Assembly: GCF_048820915.1 (NCBI RefSeq)
Contig: NZ_JBMERR010000014.1
Coordinates: forward strand, 76,059 to 140,058
Source of the DNA: Cribrihabitans_A pelagius
Lineage (GTDB): Bacteria > Pseudomonadota > Alphaproteobacteria > Rhodobacterales > Rhodobacteraceae
DNA: 64,000 nucleotides
Direction: 5' to 3'
In this document: one piece after another, positions 52,394 to 59,536 of the stretch
Position numbering within the stretch: the first letter of the stretch is position 1
How the letters are laid out: each line of letters starts with the position of its first letter
The notes under the pieces: model-generated
What the model saw: only the letters and a program-made list of their open reading frames with translations
What the model was told of the DNA's origin: nothing
The model's database searches: none
Program-made: the position numbers and the translations under genes

Positions 52394-52582
52394 ATGACAC
52401 CCGAACAAACCAATGCCGCCGAGAAGATGACCTCGGTCAAGGCAGCCTGTGAGAAAGCGCCTGCCGGTCCCAGAAAGGACCGGGCGCTGAAACACTATCA
52501 GGCTGCCGAGAAAGCGCACGAGGCAAATAACTACGCCGAAACGAACAAGGAACTCGACGCGGCTAAAAAAGCGATTTCCTGA
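52394..52582 (+). CDS. 62-aa 'MTPE' protein, copy 3
   Basis: 'MTPEQTNAAEKMTSVKAACE' followed by 'KAPAGPRKDRALKHYQAAEKA'. A helical soluble protein with conserved 'SV(K/R)AAC(E/D)(K/R)APAGP' and 'ALKHY' across all three copies. AGGAAAGGACA precedes the ATG. It is tail to tail with the intact Crp/Fnr gene of block II. Confidence 0.75.
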   Translation: MTPEQTNAAEKMTSVKAACEKAPAGPRKDRALKHYQAAEKAHEANNYAETNKELDAAKKAIS

Positions 52583-52639
52583 CATTTCTCGTCTTAAAAA
52601 AGATCGGGCCGCCTCAAGATATTCGGATGACGGCCTCCT

Positions 52640-53374
52640 TCATTTCAAGAGCGGACCCGTCTGGTCCAGATACGCCGGATCGAACTCCGAAAGCTCCACC
52701 AGTCCGTCATAGTCGTCGAACGTCACACGGCCGTCCCGAAAGGTAAGCAGGCCGCTTTCGCGAAGCTGCCGCAAAACACGGTTCACATGGACGGCGCTTA
52801 AGCCGAGTGAATCGGCAAGATGATACTGTGTCAAAGGGCAGGCGTACCCTTTCTTGCTCCCCATTCCGACCAGCTTCAGCCTTGCCCCCAGTTCCAGAAG
52901 GAAATGCGCCATGCGCGCATCCGCGGCGCGCCGGCCAACCCCAACGAGGTGCTCGACAACCATGGCTTCGTCCCGTGATGCTGCCCAGAAAATAGCTGCC
53001 GCCAGGCGAGGCGTTTTCTCGAATGCTTCCAGAAGGTCGCCCGCGAGAACCTCCGCCGCCTCAATGTCCGTGACCGGCTCGAAACTGTGATCGGAGGTGC
53101 GCAGCAGCACGCTGCGTAATCCAAGGAAATCCCCTGGTATCTGGAAGTCCACGATCTGGCGGGTTCCGTCCGGCTGAAGCTTGTAGGAACACACCCAGCC
53201 GGCGGCCAGAATGTAAGCGGCCTGATCCGACTGCCCCTGATGCACGAGATCACACCCCGCCGTGAAGGACCGGCGGCGCAGATGCAGACGCTTCAAAACG
53301 CCCAATTCATCATCAGACAAGGCGACGAAGACTTGCAACTTACGTGTAAGCGGGCTTTCTAAGATATCCGTCAT
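52640..53374 (-). CDS. Crp/Fnr-family transcriptional regulator (block II)
   Basis: 244 aa from 'MTDILESPLTRKLQVFVALS', same length as the block I regulator. Sensor domain ('GCDLVHQGQSDQAAYILAAGW', 'IPGDFLGLRSVLLRTSDHS') and winged helix-turn-helix ('QYHLADSLGLSAVHVNRVLRQLRESGLLTF'). The recognition helix is identical to that of block I, so both should bind the same sites. No N-terminal iron-sulfur cysteines. It shares a divergent promoter region with the 80-aa gene. The effector is unknown. Confidence 0.9.
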   Translation of the reverse strand: MTDILESPLTRKLQVFVALSDDELGVLKRLHLRRRSFTAGCDLVHQGQSDQAAYILAAGWVCSYKLQPDGTRQIVDFQIPGDFLGLRSVLLRTSDHSFEPVTDIEAAEVLAGDLLEAFEKTPRLAAAIFWAASRDEAMVVEHLVGVGRRAADARMAHFLLELGARLKLVGMGSKKGYACPLTQYHLADSLGLSAVHVNRVLRQLRESGLLTFRDGRVTFDDYDGLVELSEFDPAYLDQTGPLLK

Positions 53375-53531
53375 CGGGGCCTCGCAGGCCGGAAAAAAAA
53401 TCTCCAGACGCAATCGCGCGGAGACTGCTTTCGGTTAGCCCAGCATACCCTTTTTTCTGCGAAGATGCTTGGGATAAGCGAGGCCGTCCGGCCGCGCGAT
53501 GTATTGCCGTTGCCCGAAAGGAAGCCATAAA

Positions 53532-53774
53532 ATGCGTAGCGAGAAGGACTTCTCGGGAATGGCTGCCCTCTCAATCTGCGAGTCGATGCTGCTGGCGTTG
53601 AACGATCACAAGCTCCTGCCCGAACGCGAGATCGTGGGCATCCTGCGCGATGCTGCAAAGACGCATGAAAACGCAGCTCTTGCAGATGGCGAGATAGAGG
53701 CGCATCGGGCCGTGGCGGTTCTCATCAACCGGATCATTACTGGTGGTAACTCCGTTCGGAGGCCGCCGGGATGA
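53532..53774 (+). CDS. Conserved 80-aa protein, divergent from Crp/Fnr regulator (block II)
   Basis: From 'MRSEKDFSGMAALSICESML' with AAAGGAAG before the ATG; it ends 'INRIITGGNSVRRPPG'. Paralog of 33120-33356 with the same position relative to its Crp/Fnr gene. Helical, soluble, unknown family. The strict pairing suggests a partner or modulator of the regulator, which is inference. Confidence 0.75.
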   Translation: MRSEKDFSGMAALSICESMLLALNDHKLLPEREIVGILRDAAKTHENAALADGEIEAHRAVAVLINRIITGGNSVRRPPG

Positions 53775-53806
53775 CATACTCAATCGTAGCGGGTTAGACA
53801 TCGCCT

Positions 53807-55036
53807 ATGCCGCTCTCGTCCAACTCGTACGATGCACGGGGCCAACAGCCCGGTCAGCAGGACATGCCGGGCGGCACGGGCCGACAAGACGGCAGCGTCC
53901 AACCTGACATGCAGGATACCGGTTCTGCCTCGACCGCGCGGCAAGCGCGGGTCCAGCCAGGACACTTGCCCGTCACCGGCAGGGCACCCGGCGCGGGATA
54001 CCCCTCCGGTGTAGCCGGTCCGGGGCTGGAAGAGGCCCGGCTGACCGCGTCAGACTGGACACGAACCCTGGTGAAATACCGGCAGCCAATCCCCTCCCGC
54101 AGCATTTTCGAACTGGCGGTCACGCTTGTGCCTTTCGTGGCAATATGGGCGGTTGCCTGGTGGCTGCTCTCAATCAGCATTGCTTTGGCTTTACCCCTTG
54201 CGCTGGCGAATGCAGCCTTCCTGCTCCGGCTGTTTATAATCCAGCACGACTGCGGGCATAGTTCCCTGTTCCGCGACCGGCGGCTGTGCGATTGGATCGG
54301 CCGCGTCATCGGCGTCATCACGCTGACGCCCTATGACGTCTGGCGCAAGACCCACGCGATCCACCATGCCACGACCGGAAACCTGGACCGCCGGGGCGTT
54401 GGAGACATACCGCTGCTGACGGTCAGAGAATACCGCCAAAAGGGATGGCCCGGCAGAGCGCTTTACCGCCTCCTCCGCCATCCGGTTTTCCTGTTCGGGG
54501 TGGTGCCATTTTACACGTTCTTCCTGCACAACCGGCTGCCCGTCCAACTGATGCGGTCCGGCTGGCGCTACTGGCTGAGTGCGATGGCGACAAACGCTGC
54601 CATTGGCCTCACTCTGACAGTGATTGTCTTGCTGGGCGGTTGGGAAGTACTGCTGTTCGTCTTCCTGCCGACGATGCTTCTGGCCGCAATAGCCGGCATG
54701 TGGTTTTTCTACGTGCAGCATCAGTTCGAGGAAACCAGCTGGCGGCACGAGGAGGACTGGAGCATCCAGGACGCGTCCCTTCACGGCAGTTCGCACTACG
54801 CTCTGCCTGGCATCCTGCGCTGGATCACCGGGAACATCGGAGTCCATCATGTGCATCACTTGGCCAGCCGCATCCCCTTTTACCGATTAGGCGACGTAGT
54901 CAAGGATCACGACGTCCTGGCACAGACCAGACGCATCACGCTTTGGGAAAGCTTCCGCTGCACGCGGCTTCACCTTTGGGACGAGAAAAGCCGCAGATTG
55001 CTGTCGTTTGCAGAGGCCCGGGCGCTTCCCGCCTGA
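53807..55036 (+). CDS. Membrane fatty acid desaturase
   Basis: 409 aa. The three histidine boxes of DesA-type desaturases are 'HDCGH', 'HAIHH' and 'HHVHH', with four predicted membrane segments ('ELAVTLVPFVAIWAVAWWLL' and others). The enzyme introduces a double bond into membrane acyl chains with a di-iron centre and O2. The first about 75 residues are Gly/Gln/Ser-rich and unusual, so the true start may lie further in, before 'LTASDWTRTLVKYR'. A cargo desaturase next to HflKC and Crp/Fnr genes hints at a membrane-stress theme; that is inference. Confidence 0.9.
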   Translation: MPLSSNSYDARGQQPGQQDMPGGTGRQDGSVQPDMQDTGSASTARQARVQPGHLPVTGRAPGAGYPSGVAGPGLEEARLTASDWTRTLVKYRQPIPSRSIFELAVTLVPFVAIWAVAWWLLSISIALALPLALANAAFLLRLFIIQHDCGHSSLFRDRRLCDWIGRVIGVITLTPYDVWRKTHAIHHATTGNLDRRGVGDIPLLTVREYRQKGWPGRALYRLLRHPVFLFGVVPFYTFFLHNRLPVQLMRSGWRYWLSAMATNAAIGLTLTVIVLLGGWEVLLFVFLPTMLLAAIAGMWFFYVQHQFEETSWRHEEDWSIQDASLHGSSHYALPGILRWITGNIGVHHVHHLASRIPFYRLGDVVKDHDVLAQTRRITLWESFRCTRLHLWDEKSRRLLSFAEARALPA

Positions 55037-55341
55037 GTCTTGCGTGATATGCAACTGGTCAATGAAATGGCGCCTTGGATACCCCCACAAAACCTGAGGG
55101 TATCCTTTGTGGAACGTTGGGCAGGCGGCGTTTCCCCGGCTGTGTCTGATGAAGAAGCTGATCTGGAAGTCCGCCGCATCGTCAGTTTGGCCGGCTCGAA
55201 ACCCGCACGACGGTGCAGCATTCAATGACCGCCCTGGTGAAATCTGTTGCCTTGCCGAAATGCTGCTGCTGGTGCCAACATAGTTTTTGGTTTTCTGCAC
55301 GTGCATCCACAGCATGCGCAAAAGTCCGGTTGGTCCGGCAT
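55037..55341. other. Intergenic stretch between desaturase and relaxase block 2
   Basis: No supported gene. GGATACCC (near 55077) and GGGTATCC (near 55097) form a hairpin with an A-rich loop just after the desaturase, a possible terminator. Confidence 0.4.
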
Positions 55342-55472
55342 TGCCGCCGTTTGAACCTTGAGTTTGCAAAGGTCGCTTTTCTGCGCGTTCCTGCCGTCCA
55401 ACATAAGCGCAGCGACTCCCCCTACTGCCATAACCTCCAGGCTGAGAATTCCCAGCAGACCTTTCGCCGATG

Positions 55473-57086
55473 TCAAAAATCAAATCTCTGGTCTTGGGTG
55501 CCGCGTTGCAAGATCCCGGAAATGACAGGATCCTCCGGTAAATCCAGCTGCCTGCGGCATACCGCGACCGCCTCAGCGTCCCGGGCAATTTCCATTCGGC
55601 GCTCGTGCAATGCGTCCTCAATGATCTCTGCGATGATCTTCAGAAGGATTTCGAGCAGCGACATGGCTGGTTCAAGCCTAGTATGCATCTCCAGGGGCAG
55701 CGGACGTTCCGCAGCATCGCGCGGTCCATGCACCAGCTTGCCCCCACCGCCTTTTTTAATGGGCACCCATCGCAGCTGGTCTCTGCGGATCAATTCCAAT
55801 CCCAAATTTAGTGCCTTAGCCTGTGCCCAAGCAACCGCAGCTTCCTCTTCCCGGGCACAAAGTGCTGCTTCCCGTTCGGCCAGTTTTTCTTCCTGCTGCG
55901 CAGCCCGTTCGGCCTTTTCTTTCAAGGACCCTTCCCTCGCCTCAACCTCCCTTTCCCTTCTCGAGACCATTTCTTCTCTGGCCGTGACCTCTGCCTCCTT
56001 CTTCTTCAAAGAATTTTCTTCCGCCGCGACGCGGCGTGCCTGCGCTTCCAGCGCCTGCTCCCTTTCCTCTAGCTGGGTCTCGAACCGAAGGTTCGCCAGC
56101 TGCTCTTCCGCGCGGGCTTTGGCACCGGTCTTGCGCGCGGCGTACTGCCTGGTGGTCAGGCGCTCGTGGCCAGGCCCTTTGCGAAGAAGCCCGCAAGGCC
56201 GGCCGACCGCTTCGTAGTAGCAGTCCTGGAAAGCTTTCATCGCCGCCGTGAAAGCAGCCTTCTCCGGGTTATTCCCAGATCTTTTCTTCCGGGCGGCATG
56301 CAGATGGCGCCCGTTCTCTACCGACCATTCTTCGAGCTTTCTGGCATTGGCGGCCTCGACCCCGGCGCAAGCGGCCCTCCATTCGGCCAATGCCCTTTCG
56401 TGTTTTGCCATATTCTTTTTCTGGGTGACCCGGTTCTTGCTTAGGCGCGGCTTTTTTGGCTTCTTGGGTTTCGGCAGCAATTCCGGTTTCGGCAATGACG
56501 AAAGCGTCTGCGGCTTGTCATGCGCGGCCCGGTATTCCGCAGCCGCCGCTTTACCCACGTGCAGCTTGTTCGCATCCAACCGCGGATCGCCCGCATTCAG
56601 TGCGAGGATGTGCATGTGAACATGCGCCTCATCCAGGTGAATGACCCCAGCGAAGGCGACGCCTTCCGGCATCCGCTTCCGGAAATCCCGCACAGCCAAG
56701 TCCGCCCACCGGGCGATCTCCTTCTGGTGCCTTGCCCGATCCGCCAGGAAATCCTTGGACGCCATGGGGTGTGAATGGATCTCAGTGTACAATGTCGGCG
56801 CATCGGACCGCAGGCTGCGGCTGTAAGTTTTTCCGGATTTCGCGGTCACGGTTTCCCGGATTTCGCTGCATCGCCGATCGTGCAGCGCCTGAAGATCACT
56901 GACGGCCATCGCCCCTCGGCTCAGAACCGGCAGTGGCGCGCGCGGGTTTTCGACATGCATGGAGAAGTCTGGGTTGCGCTGCGCTTCCTCAAACACCTGA
57001 CGCGCACAGTTCCACTGATCTTTGGTTCCCTTCAACTTCTTCGGCTTGCGAGAATAAGTTTCGATATGGACGAATTGGTATGCCAT
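55473..57086 (-). CDS. MobV/Mob_Pre-type relaxase (copy 2)
   Basis: 537 aa, identical in every residue to the relaxase at 21969-23582; one base differs and is silent. The features are the same: histidine motif 'HLDEAHVHMH' at 150-159 and a long C-terminal coiled coil. It belongs to element B and stands in the same place relative to the module genes as copy 1 does in element A. Because the rest of the modules differ much more, the identity points to recent gene conversion or block transfer. Confidence 0.9.
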   Translation of the reverse strand: MAYQFVHIETYSRKPKKLKGTKDQWNCARQVFEEAQRNPDFSMHVENPRAPLPVLSRGAMAVSDLQALHDRRCSEIRETVTAKSGKTYSRSLRSDAPTLYTEIHSHPMASKDFLADRARHQKEIARWADLAVRDFRKRMPEGVAFAGVIHLDEAHVHMHILALNAGDPRLDANKLHVGKAAAAEYRAAHDKPQTLSSLPKPELLPKPKKPKKPRLSKNRVTQKKNMAKHERALAEWRAACAGVEAANARKLEEWSVENGRHLHAARKKRSGNNPEKAAFTAAMKAFQDCYYEAVGRPCGLLRKGPGHERLTTRQYAARKTGAKARAEEQLANLRFETQLEEREQALEAQARRVAAEENSLKKKEAEVTAREEMVSRREREVEAREGSLKEKAERAAQQEEKLAEREAALCAREEEAAVAWAQAKALNLGLELIRRDQLRWVPIKKGGGGKLVHGPRDAAERPLPLEMHTRLEPAMSLLEILLKIIAEIIEDALHERRMEIARDAEAVAVCRRQLDLPEDPVISGILQRGTQDQRFDF

Positions 57087-57252
57087 TTCGCGGTACTCCT
57101 TTTTTCATTGAGTACGCGACCTCGGCGAAAACGCAAAAGCGGATCCGACCGATAACACCCTGTAAATTATTGGGTTTCTGTTGCCATATTGTTTTTCTGT
57201 GACTTGGGGCAGCACAGGATGATGCGCCGCACGCGCGCAAATGCTCCCCATA

Positions 57253-57292
57253 GGGACAGACTATAGGTAGCTGAAGCTACCTCGTCTGCCCC
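57253..57292. other. 40-bp imperfect palindrome upstream of relaxase 2, candidate oriT
   Basis: The palindrome arms are the same as at 23749-23788, including the AGGTAGCT/AGCTACCT core. One of the few base differences between the repeats lies just outside it. Two functional oriT copies 33.5 kb apart would let element A or B, or both, be transferred. Confidence 0.5.
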
Positions 57293-57578
57293 TCACGCCG
57301 GGGAGGCGCTTCAGCAGCCCTGCGGGTGCTTGCGCGGCCGGTTCCCGGCCTTGCATCAGAGTTGAGCTCGATTGTCTTTATGGGTGAGTGCAGAACTTTT
57401 GGCACACGCGCATCGACTTTCTTCGATCGCTCCGTGATTGCCTAACAGTAGAGCTGCCAACCGAGTTCTGTTCCTCCCGGCAACCTGCAATGGCATATTG
57501 ATTTTCAATAATCTGGTGGTGAAGGAGATTGTTCGGCGGCCTTGGTAAAGCGCGTCCTGTTCGCTTATACGGTGAACA

Positions 57579-57758
57579 CTAGGCCGGATCTTCGCCACTG
57601 GACCTGGCGCTTGCATCCAATCCTATTTCGATCAAACGGCGGATGGCCTCGTTCTCAGACTGCAGTCTATGAGCGAAGCGAAAGTCTGTGATGCGACTTG
57701 CCTGCTCTTCAGTCAGATTAACGAGCTTTTTGATCGGGTATACGGTTTGCTTTGCCAT
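57579..57758 (-). CDS. 59-aa ribbon-helix-helix-like protein (element B)
   Basis: From 'MAKQTVYPIKKLVNLTEEQA' with 'SRITDFRFAHRLQSENEAIRRLIEIGL', which fits the strand-helix-helix of CopG-like proteins. It holds the slot that the unrelated 52-aa repressor (24054-24212) holds in element A: leftward, directly before the 164-aa gene. Inverted repeats lie in the promoter region. A repressor of the rightward module is the likely role. Confidence 0.7.
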   Translation of the reverse strand: MAKQTVYPIKKLVNLTEEQASRITDFRFAHRLQSENEAIRRLIEIGLDASARSSGEDPA

Positions 57759-57773
57759 AAACTTCCAATAAGC

Positions 57774-57828
57774 GATATGCGGTATATTGACAACTCCTCG
57801 ATATAACGCATATGCTCTATATGCGGAC
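57774..57828. promoter_or_regulatory. Operator-like repeats upstream of the element B repressor
   Basis: GATATGCGGTATAT (57774-57787) and ATATAACGCATATG (57801-57814) are inverted with few mismatches, and ATATGCGGA recurs at 57819-57827. The sequence differs fully from the operator of element A. Confidence 0.5.
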
Positions 57829-57890
57829 GGTAGAGGTGTCGTTACCACCTCTCCGCCCTAATCACACTGATCTCGGTTGAGGAGACCAAC

Positions 57891-58385
57891 ATGACTACCG
57901 CACGAGTTACCACGCGCGTGAGCGCGGCGAAAGACCTGCATCCTGCATTAAACGCCCCGGTTGCTGACAAGGGGCCCACCCCGATTTCCCGCACATTCAC
58001 CATGCTCATCGAAGCTATGGATGAGGCCATCGAACTGGAGCGCGACCTGTCGCACAGTATGAGTTGGGATCCTGCGAGCAGCGGCTTCGCGGAGGCGGCG
58101 GAGAACCAGTGGCAGGACTGCCTGCAATTGGCTTCCGATGTTTTTTCCGCCCCAACTTCTTCCGCCGAAGATCAGCCGCTGCAGCGCATGAGCATGCTGC
58201 TGCACTTTCTAATCGAATCCGGAAGCCCGGACGAGGCCCTGCGTCTTCAGCATCTGATGTATGAGCATCGTGATCTTTTCAGCACGGCAGATCCCGGTGC
58301 CCGCAAAGCGCTGAACCGCGCAGCCCGGCACGTTGATGCCATCGTTCAGATGGCCACGGCAGCCCAGGACTTCGCGCCGGACTGA
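57891..58385 (+). CDS. Conserved 164-aa element protein, function unknown (element B)
   Basis: Counterpart of 24331-24825, same length. The first 26 residues are identical, then similarity falls but remains clear ('SAEDQPLQRMSMLLHFLIESGSPDEALRL', 'FSTADPGARKALNRAARHVDAIVQMA'). Acidic, helical, no membrane segment. The ATG follows GGAGACCAAC. First gene of the rightward module. Confidence 0.8.
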   Translation: MTTARVTTRVSAAKDLHPALNAPVADKGPTPISRTFTMLIEAMDEAIELERDLSHSMSWDPASSGFAEAAENQWQDCLQLASDVFSAPTSSAEDQPLQRMSMLLHFLIESGSPDEALRLQHLMYEHRDLFSTADPGARKALNRAARHVDAIVQMATAAQDFAPD

Positions 58386-58536
58386 TCCCGCCCCTATTCC
58401 CTGACAATACCTGACCTGGCCACGCAGCGGGGTTCTCCGCCTGCGCCCGGCCGCGTCCCATCCGTTTCCAGAATTTCTCCGGCAGGCGCTGCGCGCGCCC
58501 GCCGTCCCCTATCCCTTTGCCTGACTGGAGCTTTTC

Positions 58537-59442
58537 ATGACCCAATCCGCAACTCAGACGTTTCCGCTCACCACCCATACCCACTGGCGCGACGCTGCCG
58601 CAAGCAAAGGCTTCGACATCCTGCAGCGCATCCGGGACCGCTACCACCTGCTGCTGCGCTGCCGGACCTGCGGGGCAACGCACATGAGCAAGGTTTTCGT
58701 GCTGATGAACAACCAGCCGCTCTGCCCGCATTGCGTCGAGGCGCGCTGGCAGGCCGACGCCAAGGCCGCCGGGCTGCAATGGGCCGGCCGCGATCCCGAG
58801 AGCCGTCACCATGGTTTCTACATCGCAGACTGCGGCCACCGCCTCCGGCGGCAGCTTGAACTAATCAAGCGCGCGGCCGCGGGGATCTGCGACGTGCGCT
58901 GTGAGACCTGCCACAGCCGAAAGGAACAAGAGGAAGCCGCAGCCCAGGGCTGGGACCTGACCGGGCCCGACTCGGAAGGCGATCCGAACTATCGTCTCTA
59001 TCGGCATCTATCCTGCGGCCATGTCCAGCGTATCGCCAGAGCCAACATGCAGACCGGAAGGTTTGGCTGCGGCAAGTGCGGTGACGACTGGCCCGCCGCG
59101 CCAAGCCATCTCTACGCCATGCAGTTCAAGCTTGCCAACGGGACCTGCCTGGTCAAACTCGGGTTTTCCCGGAACCCGGACTCCCGGCTGCGCCACCAGT
59201 TACTGAGACACCGCGCCCTGGACGCGCAGATCCTGAAGACTGTCCCGATGGCGACCGGGCAGCTTGCCTTGCAGACAGAGAAGCGGCTGCATGCCAGGCT
59301 CAAGGCCACCTTCCCGGACAGTATCGCGCCGCCCGATCTTTATGCCGGATCCATCAATGTCAGGAGCGAGATCTATTTCGCGGATGTGACCCGGGAGATC
59401 CTCCGGATGCTGGACGAGATCGCCACTGACAGCGCCGCCTGA
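58537..59442 (+). CDS. Multi-zinc-ribbon protein with GIY-YIG-like (MUG113/T5orf172-type) domain (element B)
   Basis: 301 aa, counterpart of 24984-25889. The CxxC pairs are kept ('CRTCGATH', 'CPHCVEARW', 'CETCHSRK', 'CGKCGDDW'), and so is the C-terminal 'YAMQFKLANGTCLVKLGFSR', 'DSRLRHQLLRH' and 'QTEKRLHARLK'. The conserved Tyr, Arg and Glu suggest the nuclease-like site is under selection. The leader before the start ('CTGACTGGAGCTTTTC') is the same in both elements. Confidence 0.75.
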   Translation: MTQSATQTFPLTTHTHWRDAAASKGFDILQRIRDRYHLLLRCRTCGATHMSKVFVLMNNQPLCPHCVEARWQADAKAAGLQWAGRDPESRHHGFYIADCGHRLRRQLELIKRAAAGICDVRCETCHSRKEQEEAAAQGWDLTGPDSEGDPNYRLYRHLSCGHVQRIARANMQTGRFGCGKCGDDWPAAPSHLYAMQFKLANGTCLVKLGFSRNPDSRLRHQLLRHRALDAQILKTVPMATGQLALQTEKRLHARLKATFPDSIAPPDLYAGSINVRSEIYFADVTREILRMLDEIATDSAA

Positions 59443-59536
59443 CACTCCTCCATCCACCCTCTCAGCGCCGCCCCAGCCAACCCGGAGTCCGGGGAGGGCG
59501 GCGCCCCCTTGCCTGCTTTTTACCCGGAGACAACCG

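Larger units (their letters stand above)
55342..57356. repeat. Near-identical 2,015-bp repeat, copy 2 (relaxase block)
   Basis: Matches 21838-23852 with three base differences. The left edge is at about 55342 and the right edge at 57356; DNA on either side is unrelated to that of copy 1. Confidence 0.95.
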
